64,000 bases of DNA from UBA11606 sp965243715 (GTDB taxonomy: Bacteria > Actinomycetota > Acidimicrobiia > Acidimicrobiales > Aldehydirespiratoraceae): contig CBDEVU010000017.1 of the NCBI GenBank assembly GCA_965243715.1, forward strand, positions 310,001-374,000. Direction: 5' to 3'. How positions within the stretch are numbered: the first letter of the stretch is position 1; each line of letters begins with the position of its first letter. The translations under genes and the position numbers were made by a program. The notes below the pieces were generated by a model. It worked only from the letters and a program-made list of their open reading frames with translations. It had not been told where the DNA came from and ran no database searches. Shown here in pieces: positions 42,734-51,836 of the stretch.

Positions 42734-44025
42734 CGCCTAGCCTCCCCGTCGTTCACGACAATTTCTCCGTTCAAAATGGTGTGCCGCACTCGGCCACGCA
42801 ACTGGCGACCTTCGTACGGCGTATTCCTGCTGCGGCTAGCCATCGAATCGCCCGAAACCGTCCAGGTTGCTCCGGGGTCGAGGACGGTCAGGTTGGCCAA
42901 GCGCCCCGGCTCAATGGGTCCGCCGTGGCGCTCATTGAGACCGGCAATTCTCGCCGGATTCCACGACATCAACGCGACTAGGCGGTGGAGCGGTATATCG
43001 AGAAACGTGTTGGCCACTGCGAATGCGGTTTCCAGCCCGACCATGCCGGGGGGCGCGTCGGCGAACGACCTTTCCTTGTCCTGTTGGGTATGAGGAGCGT
43101 GGTCGGTGGCAATCGCGTCGATCGTTCTATCGGCTAGACCAGCGCGCACCGCGGCGATATCTTCCTCGGTCCGCAACGGTGGATGTACCTTGAATACTGG
43201 GTCGAAGTTGGCGCAGCACGAATGATCGAGGCTGAAGTGATGGGGCGCTGCTTCGGCGGTGAGGCGAAGCCCGGCTGTCTTAGCCGCCCGGATCAGGGCC
43301 ACCGAACCGGCGGTCGACACGTGCTGAATATGGACTCGGCCGCCGGTCAAACGAGCGAGTGCAATGTCTCGCATCACCATCAACTCCTCCGCAGCGGACG
43401 GTTGCCCCGGCAAACCGAGCCAACTCGACCACGCACCTTCGTGCATCACGCCCGTTTCGCTGAGCACCTCCACCTCGGCGTGTTGGGCGAGCACAATGTC
43501 GACACCATCAGTGAGGTGGGTGAGGCCACCTGCGTACTCGAGGGCGGTACGCATCAGTTGATCGTTTTGTACGCCGCGCCCATCGTCGGTGAAGATTCGC
43601 ACGCCCTCGCGTACGAGTTCGGCCATCGGCGTCAACGCCTCACCCGCTCGATCCACCGTGATCGCCGCCGCGGGCACAACTTCGCAGGCGGTACCGGCCG
43701 CTAGCTCACGAATATGGCGCACAACTGCCACATTGTCGACCGTCGGCGTAGTGTTCGGCATGGCGACCACCGCAGTGAACCCGCCTCGGGCCGCCCCCCG
43801 AGCGCCAGTGGCCACGGTCTCGGCTTCCTCGTGGCCCGGCTCGCGCAGGTGGGCATGAAGGTCCACGAACCCGGTCGTGACCACCATGTCGCGGATGTCA
43901 AGTTCCGTGCTTCCCGTAAGACCCGTATCCACTGCTTCGATGGCGCCGTCGTCGCCCACGAGAACGTCGGCACGTCGAGAGCCCGTGGAGTCCAGCACTG
44001 TGCCGTTTTTGATGACGATGGTCAT
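42730..44025 (-). CDS. pyrC: Dihydroorotase
   Basis: PyrC cyclises carbamoyl aspartate. The 431-residue amidohydrolase has the metal-binding VDLHAHLREPGHEEAET (about 55-71), MPNTTPTVDN, and FTDDGRGVQND, where an Asp replaces the carboxylated Lys seen in other subtypes. ATDHAPHTQQDKE is the C-terminal metal/catalytic motif. The length fits class I dihydroorotases. It overlaps pyrB and carA by 4 bp each. Confidence 0.96.
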   Translation of the reverse strand: MTIVIKNGTVLDSTGSRRADVLVGDDGAIEAVDTGLTGSTELDIRDMVVTTGFVDLHAHLREPGHEEAETVATGARGAARGGFTAVVAMPNTTPTVDNVAVVRHIRELAAGTACEVVPAAAITVDRAGEALTPMAELVREGVRIFTDDGRGVQNDQLMRTALEYAGGLTHLTDGVDIVLAQHAEVEVLSETGVMHEGAWSSWLGLPGQPSAAEELMVMRDIALARLTGGRVHIQHVSTAGSVALIRAAKTAGLRLTAEAAPHHFSLDHSCCANFDPVFKVHPPLRTEEDIAAVRAGLADRTIDAIATDHAPHTQQDKERSFADAPPGMVGLETAFAVANTFLDIPLHRLVALMSWNPARIAGLNERHGGPIEPGRLANLTVLDPGATWTVSGDSMASRSRNTPYEGRQLRGRVRHTILNGEIVVNDGEARR

Positions 44026-44984
44026 GTCGCCACTCGTTTATCGTCAACCACGTCAAGGCCAGGACCCAGCAGCAAGAAAAGCACCGCCATGCGGACGGCA
44101 ACGCCGTTGGTGACCTGTTCGGTAATGACCGCATTGGGCCTATCAACGACCGCCCCGGCTATCTCAACGCCACGGTTAACCGGACCCGGATGCATGATGA
44201 GAACATCGTCACCGAGGCGGTCGGCCCGGCCCACATCGAGCCCAAACTCGGCGTGAAACTCACGCAAACTTGGAACTAGTGCCTGTCGTTGGCGTTCTCG
44301 TTGCATCCGCAGCATATAGCAGATGTCGAGTTCGTCGATGACCTCATCGAAGTTGTGGGTGACGGTCGCGGGCCATCCGGCGAGGCTGGCAGGGAGAAGC
44401 GTGGGCGGTGCGACGAGGGTGACAGTCGCGCCCATCGCGGCGAAACCCAGCACGTTGGATCGGGCCACCCGAGAGTGCTTGATATCGCCAACGATAGCAA
44501 TGTGCAAGCCGTCGAGGTCGCCGAGATGATTGCGAGCCGTGTACAGATCAAGCAAGGATTGGGTCGGGTGTTGATGCCAGCCATCGCCCGCGTTGATAAC
44601 TGATGCATCGACCCAATCGGCGACCCGCTGGGGAACGCCCGCGGCCGGATGGCGGACAACAATCCCGTCGATTCCCATAGCGGTGATTGCCTCGACCGTG
44701 TCGCGCAGGGACTCGCCTTTATTGACCGATGAGGAGTTGACGCTGAAGTTCATGGTATCGGCCGAGAGTCGCTTGGCCGCAGTCTCAAACGAGAGTCGGG
44801 TACGGGTGGAGTCTTCGTAGAACAGCCAGGCAATGGTCTTACCCCGCAGCGCGGGAACCTTCGGGATCGGACGTTCTCCCACCTCGGCCAACGTTTCGGT
44901 GAGGTTCAGAATCTGTTCGATTTCGGCCCGGTCGAGATCGGCCATTGACAGTAAATGACGCCGTCTCCGGACTCGGCGCGTCAT
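44022..44984 (-). CDS. pyrB: Aspartate carbamoyltransferase catalytic chain
   Basis: PyrB condenses carbamoyl phosphate with aspartate. The 320-residue protein has the carbamoyl-phosphate loop FYEDSTRTRLSFETAAKRL, GDGWHQHPTQSLLDLYT, and IMHPGPVNRGVEI. No pyrI regulatory chain follows, as expected for operons controlled by PyrR. It overlaps pyrR (ATGA) and pyrC (ATGA). Confidence 0.97.
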   Translation of the reverse strand: MTRRVRRRRHLLSMADLDRAEIEQILNLTETLAEVGERPIPKVPALRGKTIAWLFYEDSTRTRLSFETAAKRLSADTMNFSVNSSSVNKGESLRDTVEAITAMGIDGIVVRHPAAGVPQRVADWVDASVINAGDGWHQHPTQSLLDLYTARNHLGDLDGLHIAIVGDIKHSRVARSNVLGFAAMGATVTLVAPPTLLPASLAGWPATVTHNFDEVIDELDICYMLRMQRERQRQALVPSLREFHAEFGLDVGRADRLGDDVLIMHPGPVNRGVEIAGAVVDRPNAVITEQVTNGVAVRMAVLFLLLGPGLDVVDDKRVAT

Positions 44985-45547
44985 GCCAACTCCCCGAGGT
45001 CGACACCGTTTTCGTTGACATCGACGACCTCGTCTCGCCTAGTCGGCAGGTTCTTACCGACGAAGTCAGGCCGAATCGGTAGTTCGCGGTGGCCCCGATC
45101 AACCATCACCGCCAACTGGGTTGCGGTGGGTCGCCCGTAGCTATGGAGCGCGTCGAGGGCCGCTCGTACGGTGCGCCCAGTGAACAACACATCGTCGACC
45201 AAAATGATGATGAGCCCCGTCGGGTCGGCGGGAATATTGGTCGGGGCTTCCGGCATTACCGGTCGGAGACCAAAGTCATCGCGATGCATCGTCGCGTCGA
45301 GGGTGCCGGTGGGTACGTCGGTCCCCTCGATCTCTTGAATGGCCCCAGCCAACCCCCGAGCTAGGCCCACTCCACCGGTCTGCATTCCGATAATCATCAA
45401 CTCCGCGGCGCCGTGGTTGCGTTCGATTATTTCGTGGGCCATTCGCCGGATCGCCCGGGTGACGTCGGGAGCCGACATCACCCGCGTACGGGGTTGGAAA
45501 GAACCACCCCAAGGCCGCGCCACCAAGCGCCGTTCTCGCTCTGCCAT
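44981..45547 (-). CDS. pyrR: Pyrimidine operon regulator / uracil phosphoribosyltransferase PyrR
   Basis: PyrR binds pyr mRNA when UMP/UTP is high and also has uracil phosphoribosyltransferase activity. The 188-residue protein has the PRPP motif IIILVDDVLFTGRTVRAAL (about 105-123) and LMIIGMQTGGVGLARGLA. The ATG at 45547 is preferred over an in-frame GTG at 45577, because that GTG lies inside the PyrR-binding hairpin just upstream. It heads the pyrR-pyrB-pyrC-carA-carB-pyrD-pyrF operon and probably represses it. Confidence 0.95.
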   Translation of the reverse strand: MAERERRLVARPWGGSFQPRTRVMSAPDVTRAIRRMAHEIIERNHGAAELMIIGMQTGGVGLARGLAGAIQEIEGTDVPTGTLDATMHRDDFGLRPVMPEAPTNIPADPTGLIIILVDDVLFTGRTVRAALDALHSYGRPTATQLAVMVDRGHRELPIRPDFVGKNLPTRRDEVVDVNENGVDLGELA

Positions 45548-45562
45548 GGTTCTCACTTTCGT

Positions 45563-45593
45563 CCGTATGAGCCTCACGGGACTCGCTTCACGG
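45563..45593 (-). promoter_or_regulatory. PyrR-binding RNA hairpin in the pyrR leader
   Basis: The minus-strand RNA folds as CCGU / internal loop GAAGC / GAG / bulged U / CC / loop CGUGA / GG / CUC / AU / ACGG. The core AGUCCCGUGAGGCU (45583-45570) matches every fixed position of the known PyrR-binding consensus ARUCCNGNGAGGYU. It ends 15 nt before the pyrR ATG, so bound PyrR could hide the ribosome site. I saw no terminator hairpin after it, which favours translational control as reported for mycobacterial pyrR, but that is inferred. Confidence 0.85.
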
Positions 45594-45606
45594 TCGGAGC
45601 AGTAAT

Positions 45607-46179
45607 CTAGCCGACAACCGGCCGCGTTCGGCGACGAATGAATACATGTGGCGCAGTTCCGTTCGATTCTCGCGCCCGGTGAAGGCCCGCTCCCTGAGCA
45701 ACACGGATCGACTGATAATTGTCCACCCCGATCTCGGCGATCACCGCGTCAAGGGGACCGTCGGTCAACAACCACGACACGAAGAGGTCCACTCCGGCGG
45801 TGGCGAAACGCTGCCCGCGGGCTGGCGCGGCTACCCACCAGCCCACAAGGGCGGCCCGGCGACGTTGATCAATTGCCGAGATCCCGACCTCGCCTACTAC
45901 AACATTGCTTGCTGCGAGATTGCTTGCTGCGAGATTGCTTGCTGTGCGATTGCCACGTGCGTCAACCATGACTAGGTCGAGGGCTAGTCCCCGTTCGGCT
46001 CGGTGTGGGCACCCTTCGATCCAGCGCTCGGCGGCGGCCAGGCTGCGGTCGGCTGGAGGGATCGAACCTGCCCGAATTTCGGGGTCGGCCCACGCGGCAA
46101 CGAGGGCACCGGCGTCATCTCTGCGCCATGGACGAAGGGCGACACCCTCCCCTACTAAAGAGCCGGGGTCGAACAGCAC
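45607..46179 (-). CDS. GNAT-family N-acetyltransferase with an internal peptide repeat
   Basis: The 190-residue protein resembles RimJ/RimL-type acetyltransferases: GVALRPWRRDDAGALVAAW near the start, VGWWVAAPARGQRFAT as the acetyl-CoA loop (a variant of the usual RGxG), and VDNYQSIRVAQGAGLHR at the end. Substrate unknown. Residues around 80-95 contain (N)LAASN repeated, encoded by a 15-bp tandem repeat, in place of an ordinary loop between strands. The start is a GTG at 46179, 3 bp after nusB. It lies between nusB and pyrR and is not a usual member of this run. Confidence 0.78.
   Translation of the reverse strand: MLFDPGSLVGEGVALRPWRRDDAGALVAAWADPEIRAGSIPPADRSLAAAERWIEGCPHRAERGLALDLVMVDARGNRTASNLAASNLAASNVVVGEVGISAIDQRRRAALVGWWVAAPARGQRFATAGVDLFVSWLLTDGPLDAVIAEIGVDNYQSIRVAQGAGLHRARESNGTAPHVFIRRRTRPVVG
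45904..45948. repeat. 15-bp tandem repeat inside the GNAT gene
   Basis: Three adjacent copies of ATTGCTTGCTGCGAG (plus strand), the third with changes in its last bases (GTGCG). They encode LAASN-type units on the minus strand. Being a multiple of three, copy changes keep the frame. Confidence 0.9.
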
Positions 46180-46182
46180 TAC

Positions 46183-46599
46183 TCAACTCCCACGGCGGAG
46201 TTTGCCCGCCACGCTGCCGAGCACGCCGTTAAGAAAACGCGGCGACGGTTCCGCGCAGTACATGGTCGCGATTTCGACCGCTTCGGAAAGCACGACACCG
46301 GTCGGGATGTCGGCTCGGTTTGCTAGCTCCCAGGTGGCCATGCGGGCAATGAGTCGATCGAGTAACGGCATGCGCTCGACCGTCCAGTTGGTGAGATAGC
46401 TCCCGATGATGACGTCGAGTTCCGCCTGACTGGAGTCGACGCCCTCGGCTAATTCTATCGCATAGTCCGACGGCGAAATGTCGCGATCGGCGAGGACGTC
46501 AGCCACCGATTCTCTCGAAATGTTGGCCTGGTACAGCAGGGCAAGCGCTTCTTCGCGCCCCTCCCGCTGGCCACCCAGGCCAGGAATGTCGGAGTTCAC
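46183..46599 (-). CDS. nusB: Transcription antitermination protein NusB
   Basis: NusB is an all-helical RNA-binding factor for rRNA antitermination. The 138-residue protein has REGREEALALLYQANISRES at the N-terminus and PLLDRLIARMATWELAN, then VVLSEAVEIA and RFLNGVLGSVAGKL, all typical. The start is GTG, overlapping the efp stop (GTGA). efp-nusB adjacency is conserved. Confidence 0.95.
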   Translation of the reverse strand: MNSDIPGLGGQREGREEALALLYQANISRESVADVLADRDISPSDYAIELAEGVDSSQAELDVIIGSYLTNWTVERMPLLDRLIARMATWELANRADIPTGVVLSEAVEIATMYCAEPSPRFLNGVLGSVAGKLRRGS

Positions 46600-47159
46600 G
46601 CTCGACTGAGGTACTCGCCGGACCGCGTGTCGATCTTGACTCGCTCGTCCGGGCCAATGAACAATGGCACCTGGATAACGAGGCCGGTTTCGAGGGTGGC
46701 GGGCTTGGTGCCACCCGATGAACGGTCACCCTGCAGGCCCGGTTCGGTCTCGGTGATGTTTAGTTCAACCGATGCTGGAAGTTCGGTTCCTACGATCTCG
46801 GAGCCAAACATCTCGAGCACGACACTCGATCCGTCAACGATGTAATTCCCCGCATCGCCGAGCGCGGTGGGTGGGACAGAGATCTGGTCGTAAGTCTCGT
46901 TGTCCATGAGGACGTAATCGTCGCCGTCGCGGTAGAGAAAGTTCATCTCCCGCTTATCGATAGTGGCACGCTCAACCTTTTCGCCCGCCCGGAAGGTCCG
47001 TTCCACCGTACCGCCCGCCCGAACATTGCGAAGGCTAGTGCGCACAAAGGCGGGGCCCTTGCCCGGCTTCACGTGCTGAAAATCGACGACCTGAAACAAA
47101 CCGTCGCCGAGTTCGAGGGTCATCCCGTTCTTTAGATCGTTGGTGGTGATGGTAGCCAT
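46596..47159 (-). CDS. efp: Translation elongation factor P
   Basis: EF-P helps ribosomes through polyproline stretches. The 187-residue protein starts MATITTNDLKNGMTLELGDG, and Lys34, the modified position in other bacteria, sits at the loop tip in VKPGKGPAFVR. The C-terminal ETGLVIQVPLFIGPDERVKI is diagnostic. No EpmA/EpmB genes are near. A longer frame opens at 47210, but the ATG at 47159 gives the normal N-terminus. It lies 11 bp after the peptidase gene. Confidence 0.97.
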   Translation of the reverse strand: MATITTNDLKNGMTLELGDGLFQVVDFQHVKPGKGPAFVRTSLRNVRAGGTVERTFRAGEKVERATIDKREMNFLYRDGDDYVLMDNETYDQISVPPTALGDAGNYIVDGSSVVLEMFGSEIVGTELPASVELNITETEPGLQGDRSSGGTKPATLETGLVIQVPLFIGPDERVKIDTRSGEYLSRA

Positions 47160-47170
47160 GAGTACTCCGG

Positions 47171-48259
47171 TCAGGGGATGATCTTTGGTGAACGGGTTAG
47201 CGAACGGCAACCCGCGGGGGTCACGACAACGGTGTCTTCCACCCGCGCCCCACCAAACCCGGGAATGTACACCCCCGGCTCAACGGTGATGACATGGCCC
47301 GGTTGGAGGATAGCGGTGTTGCCTTGTCGGACAGCGGGTAACTCGTGAATGTCGAGGCCCACCCCATGGCCGGTCCCGTGGCTGAAGGCGGCACCGAAAC
47401 CGGCTTCGGTAATGACGGAGCGACACCTGTCGTCTATTCGCCCGGCTTCAATTCCCGCCCGCACCGCAGCAACCCCGGCAGCCTGAGCGTCGGTTACGAG
47501 GGTAACAATCTCGCGGGTTCGATCGCTGGCGTCGCCCACGACAAAGGTGCGGGTCATGTCACTTCGGTAGCCCTCAACCTCGGCGCCGACATCGACAACG
47601 ACAAGATCGCCGTGCTCAAAAGGGCGTGAACTCGGCTGGGCATGTGGCAACGCCGCGTTCGGACCCGAGGCCACGATCGTCTCGTAGGCTGGCCCACGTG
47701 CCCCGCGGGCGCGAATGCCGTCGTCAAGCGCCACCGCGATTTGGTTCTCCGTGGCGGCGGGAACGATCTGGTCGGCGACCTCGGCCAGCGCAGCATCGAC
47801 AACATCGGCCGCGGCGGCCATGCGCGCTAGTTCGGCGGGGTCTTTGACACTACGCAGTTCGGTAATCATGTCGGCTACGGCAACCACGATGCCGGGCACC
47901 GCTTTTTGCCACTCCTGCGCCGCGGACCAAGTGATGTGGTTGGACTCCAAGCCCACCGACTGGTAATCCCCGAGGATCCCCACCCCTTCGGTTACTAGCG
48001 CCGCGCTGATCGCCACCGTGGCCTCACTTCCCGCCGCGGCCAACTGGTCTGGGGCTTGGATTTGGTAGCGACTGTCGGTGATCAGCACCTCGTGGTCTGG
48101 GGATATGACGACAATGCCGTTGCTGCCGGTGAACCCGGTGAGCCAACGCACGTTCATGGGGCTAGTAACTACCAGGGCGTCAACTCCTGCCCGGCGGCTC
48201 ATTTGCCGCACCCGCTTCGTTCGCCCCGTAACCAAAAGAGGCGGAAGGTCGGTAATCAC
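47171..48259 (-). CDS. Xaa-Pro aminopeptidase/dipeptidase (M24B)
   Basis: The 362-residue protein has an N-terminal creatinase domain (residues 1 to about 125) and the pita-bread metallopeptidase fold with the five metal ligands: Asp in VVVDVGAEVEGYRSDMTRTF (two), His in SHGTGHGVGLDIHELP, Glu in VITVEPGVYIPGFGG and Glu in ARVEDTVVV. It would cleave peptides with proline in second position. Whether it acts as PepP or PepQ cannot be decided. GTG start, overlapping the aroB stop (GTGA). aroB-pepQ-efp-nusB is a widely kept order. Confidence 0.92.
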   Translation of the reverse strand: MITDLPPLLVTGRTKRVRQMSRRAGVDALVVTSPMNVRWLTGFTGSNGIVVISPDHEVLITDSRYQIQAPDQLAAAGSEATVAISAALVTEGVGILGDYQSVGLESNHITWSAAQEWQKAVPGIVVAVADMITELRSVKDPAELARMAAAADVVDAALAEVADQIVPAATENQIAVALDDGIRARGARGPAYETIVASGPNAALPHAQPSSRPFEHGDLVVVDVGAEVEGYRSDMTRTFVVGDASDRTREIVTLVTDAQAAGVAAVRAGIEAGRIDDRCRSVITEAGFGAAFSHGTGHGVGLDIHELPAVRQGNTAILQPGHVITVEPGVYIPGFGGARVEDTVVVTPAGCRSLTRSPKIIP

Positions 48260-49266
48260 CGCACCGCGGCGAACGCTTGACGCAAGACCGCCGGATCGAC
48301 TCCGACCACCGTTTCGACTCCGTTCGGGCCGTCGAGGACGAACGTAACGCCATCGATGGCTTTTTTGTCCCGACCGAACAGGGCCAGCAACTCGTCGTTT
48401 TGGAGGGCGGCGGGAACCTTGGTCGGGAGATCATAAGCGGCGAGTACGCGGCGGTGTTCAGCGACCCGATCATCGTCGATACGGCCTAACAAGCGCGCCA
48501 CCTCAGCCGCGTAGGCGATTCCAATGGCGACCGCTTCACCGTGGCGAAGGTCGTACTCCCCCGCCGTCTCCAGCGCGTGGGCGAGGGTGTGGCCATAGTT
48601 GAGGATGGCCCTTTGCCCGCCCTCTCGCTCGTCGGCGCTGACTATGTCGGCCTTGATTTGAACACACGCCGCAACTCGATCCTCTAGGCCTAACTGGTCG
48701 AGGGCTTCACCGCCAAGAAAGTGGTACTTGGCAATCTCACCAATGCCGCACTGAAACTCGCGCCGCGATAGCGATGACAACGTCTCGGTGTCGCAAATGA
48801 CCGCGGTGGGCTGCCAGAACGCTCCCACCAGATTCTTACCTTCAGGCAGGTTTACGCCGGTCTTGCCCCCAATCGCGGCGTCGACTTGCCCCAGTAATGT
48901 GGTGGCTACCGATACGAAGCGGATCCCGCGGTGATAAACAGCGGCGACGAAGCCGCCCACGTCGGTGACCACCCCGCCCCCGACGCCAACCAAAGCATCG
49001 GCTCGGGTTAGGCCGGCCGCCGCCATCTGACGGCAAACATCCTCGACAACGGTCAGCGACTTGGCCGCTTCGCCCGCGGGGAGTCTTACGGTGATCGATT
49101 CAACCCCCGGACCCGGGTCTACCGTCCACGGAATGTTGGCCTGAGTCACCACCACAACACGACGAACGTCGCCAGGCAGCACCGCAGCCAGTTCCGCTCG
49201 GGCGCCGTGCCCAACGTAAACGGGATAGCTGCGGTCGCCCAGGTCGACGGTGATGGCCTGCGTCAC
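48256..49266 (-). CDS. aroB: 3-Dehydroquinate synthase
   Basis: AroB makes dehydroquinate, the second shikimate step, with NAD and zinc. The 336-residue protein has LVGVGGGVVTDVGGFVAAVY (NAD region), TTLLGQVDAAIGGKTGVNLP, GIGEIAKYHFL and the zinc His residues in NYGHTLAHALE and RHGEAVAIGI. The start is GTG at 49266 with no good Shine-Dalgarno. In many actinobacteria aroC and aroK lie just upstream; here the upstream side is taken by the HNH array. Confidence 0.96.
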   Translation of the reverse strand: MTQAITVDLGDRSYPVYVGHGARAELAAVLPGDVRRVVVVTQANIPWTVDPGPGVESITVRLPAGEAAKSLTVVEDVCRQMAAAGLTRADALVGVGGGVVTDVGGFVAAVYHRGIRFVSVATTLLGQVDAAIGGKTGVNLPEGKNLVGAFWQPTAVICDTETLSSLSRREFQCGIGEIAKYHFLGGEALDQLGLEDRVAACVQIKADIVSADEREGGQRAILNYGHTLAHALETAGEYDLRHGEAVAIGIAYAAEVARLLGRIDDDRVAEHRRVLAAYDLPTKVPAALQNDELLALFGRDKKAIDGVTFVLDGPNGVETVVGVDPAVLRQAFAAVR

Positions 49267-49315
49267 CCAGTCAGGCTACCGGCAGCGAGGGTGGGGGTAG
49301 GGCGGTTCAGTGTGG

Positions 49316-49371
49316 ATGGCCGCCGCGCTAGCTCAGGGCAAGATCGGCACTGATCACGTTGTGGCCGCGGG
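49316..49371 (+). pseudogene. Remnant of a fourth HNH copy
   Basis: These about 56 bp encode MAAALAQGKIGTDHVVAAG, which aligns with MAAALARGEIGTEHVVAAA from inside the HNH genes (copy 2 around residue 88). It lies upstream of copy 1 and has no flanking HNH sequence, so it is a leftover of a further copy. It keeps the reading frame at the point where copy 1 has an inserted T. Confidence 0.8.
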
Positions 49372-49418
49372 TGGGGCTGGCTCATGATAATGTCATACCC
49401 TTTGATTATATTCTAACT

Positions 49419-50527
49419 ATGTTTGAACCAGCGCATCGGAAGTTGAGCAACCTGTTGCCGGTCGGGCTTTCACGGCCGGAGTTGATTGCCACCCTCGCCG
49501 AGTGTCACCGCCTCGCAAAACACTCCGAAGAGCGCTGCCTTGCCTACACCGCAGCCATCGACGCCCTCGACGACTACGGAGCCGACGCAGCCACCGTCAC
49601 GCGTGATCTGACCCACCGCTCAGCACGCCAAGCCAAACAAATCGCCGACACTGCAACGCAACTGGCGTCTATGCCACTTATGGCCGCCGCGCTTAGCTCG
49701 GGGCGAGATCGGCACCGAACATGTTGTGGCGGCGGCCGATGCCGCTAAGCAGGTCTCGCCGGAAGAGGCTGACCAACTCGTTGATGATGCCGTTGCGGTG
49801 CCAGCGGATCTTTTCTTGAAACGAACCCGGCAATGGATCGGCCAACACGAAACCGCCGACGAAATCGAGGATCGCTACCAGCGGCAACGCTCACAACGTG
49901 AAGCTAGGTGGGGCGTGGGCAACGATCGGATGCTGCACCTTCATGCCGTGCTTGATCCGGTTAGCGGCCGCGAGTTGGTCGCGGCGCTCGATCGTCGAGT
50001 TGATTTTCTATGGCGAGCCGATGGCGGCCGCGACGGGAACTCCCGACGATGTTCGCTCTCCTCGCCAACGCCGAGCCGACGCACTTGTCGAGTTGGTGAC
50101 CACGGAATCGTCTGGGAATGGCCGTGTGCATCCCAAGCACATGGTGATAATGCACCTTGACGTGGCACGCGGTACTGCCGAATTCACCGACCACGAACCA
50201 GTACCCGCCTCGGTACTCGCCGACTTGGGGCCCAAAGCCGAAGTCGTTGGCATGGTCTACAACGGTGACGGCCAACCGCTGCACCTCGGCCGAACCGTTC
50301 GCCTGGCCAGCCGAGCGCAATGGATAGCACTTATCGACCGCGATCGAGGCTGCCTACGCTGCGGTGCCGACCCGTCATGCTGTGATGCCCACCATGTTCA
50401 CGAATACTCCGCCGGCGGGGCTACCAACATCGACAACCTCGAACTCGACTGCCACGGCGACCACGCACTGATCCACCGACACGGCTTCGATCCCCGACGA
50501 CAGCCTGCTAACCGGGGGGTGGGCTAA
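49419..50527 (+). pseudogene. HNH array copy 1, broken by two frameshifts
   Basis: The gene starts normally (MFEPAHRKLSNLLPVGLSRP) but has an extra base near 49694 (CTTAGC where the remnant copy has CTAGC) and a second extra base near 50034 (CGACGGGAAC against CGAGGGAAC in copy 2). Between and after these points the protein continues in other frames through the HNH domain (CLRCGADPSCCDAHHVHEY, then LDCHGDHALIH). A TATATT hexamer (49407-49412) ends 6 nt before the ATG. Neither insertion is in a long single-base run, so real decay is likelier than read errors. Confidence 0.88.
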
Positions 50528-50634
50528 TGGGCGGCGGAGGTCGGGCGGCTCGGCAGTCCAGCGTGGATAAACAATTCGAACATTTCTTCTCTAATGATAG
50601 CCGTAGTGTCATAGGGTCTGTTGATACTAGAGTT

Positions 50635-51741
50635 ATGTTTGAATCATCGCATCGGAAGTTGAGCAACCTGTTGCCGGTCGGGCTTTCACGGCCGGAGTTG
50701 ATTGCCACTCTCGCCGAGTGTCACCGCCTCGCAAAACACTCCGAAGAGCGCTGCCTGGCCTACACCGCAGCCATCGACGCCCTCGACGACCACGGAGCCG
50801 ACGCAGCTACCGTCACCCGTGATCTGACCCACCGCTCGGCCCGCCAAGCCAAACAAGTCGCCGACACCGCAACGCAACTGGCGTCTATGCCACTCATGGC
50901 CGCCGCGCTGGCCCGAGGCGAGATCGGCACCGAACATGTTGTGGCCGCGGCCAATGCCGCTAAGCAGGTCTCGCCGGAAGAAGCTGACCAACTCGTTGAT
51001 GATGCGGTTGCGGTGCCAGCGGATCTTTTCTTGAAACGAACCCGGCAATGGATCGGCCAACACGAAACCGCCGACGAAATCGAAGATCGCTACCAACGAC
51101 AACGCTCACAACGTGAAGCTCGGTGGAGGATGGGCAACGATCGCATGCTGCACCTCCACGCCGTGCTTGATCCGGTAAGCGGCCGCGAGTTAGTAGCGGC
51201 ACTTGATCGTCGAGTTGATGCCCTATGGCGCTCCGATGGTGGCCGCGAGGGAACTCCCGACGATGTTCGCTCACCTCGCCAACGCCGAGCCGATGCACTG
51301 CTTGAGTTGGTGACCACGGAATCGGCTGGGAATGGCCGGGTGCATCCCAAACACATGGTGATAATGCACCTCGACCTAGCCAGCGGCACCGCCGAGTTCA
51401 CCGACCACGAACCAGTACCGGCGTCGGTACTTGCTGAGTTGGGGCCCAGAGCCGAAGTCGTTGGCATGGTCTACAACGGTAACGGCCAACCGCTGCACCT
51501 CGGCCGAACCGTTCGTTTGGCCAGTCGGGCGCAGTGGATAGCCCTCATCGACCGCGACCGAGGATGCCTACGGTGCGGAGCCGACCCGTCACGCTGCGAC
51601 GCACACCACATCCACGAATACTCCGCCGGTGGGGCTACCGACATCGACAACCTCGAACTCGACTGCCACAGCGACCATGCACTGATCCACCAACACGGCT
51701 TCGACCCTCGACGACAGCCTGCTAACCGGGGGGCGGGCTAA
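50635..51741 (+). CDS. HNH array copy 2: intact DUF222/13E12-repeat HNH protein
   Basis: This 368-residue protein is the only whole member of the array. The N-terminal helical region (VGLSRPELIATLAECHRLAK at about 16-35, EERCLAYTAAIDALDDHGAD) corresponds to DUF222. The C-terminal HNH domain has CLRCGADPSRCDAHHIHEYS, then TDIDNLELDCHSDHALIHQH (about 320-360), with the CxxC, HH, N and CxxxH residues kept. Activity is unproven; such proteins may be nucleases acting at their own spread. The ATG at 50635 lies 6 nt after a GATACT hexamer; the frame is open from 50527, but copies 1 and 3 support 50635. Confidence 0.87.
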   Translation: MFESSHRKLSNLLPVGLSRPELIATLAECHRLAKHSEERCLAYTAAIDALDDHGADAATVTRDLTHRSARQAKQVADTATQLASMPLMAAALARGEIGTEHVVAAANAAKQVSPEEADQLVDDAVAVPADLFLKRTRQWIGQHETADEIEDRYQRQRSQREARWRMGNDRMLHLHAVLDPVSGRELVAALDRRVDALWRSDGGREGTPDDVRSPRQRRADALLELVTTESAGNGRVHPKHMVIMHLDLASGTAEFTDHEPVPASVLAELGPRAEVVGMVYNGNGQPLHLGRTVRLASRAQWIALIDRDRGCLRCGADPSRCDAHHIHEYSAGGATDIDNLELDCHSDHALIHQHGFDPRRQPANRGAG

Positions 51742-51836
51742 TGGGCGGTAGGGGTCGGGCGGCTCGGAAGTCCAGCGTGGATAAACAATTCGAACATTTC
51801 TTCTCTAATAAGGGCGATAATGTCACAGGCTCTCTT

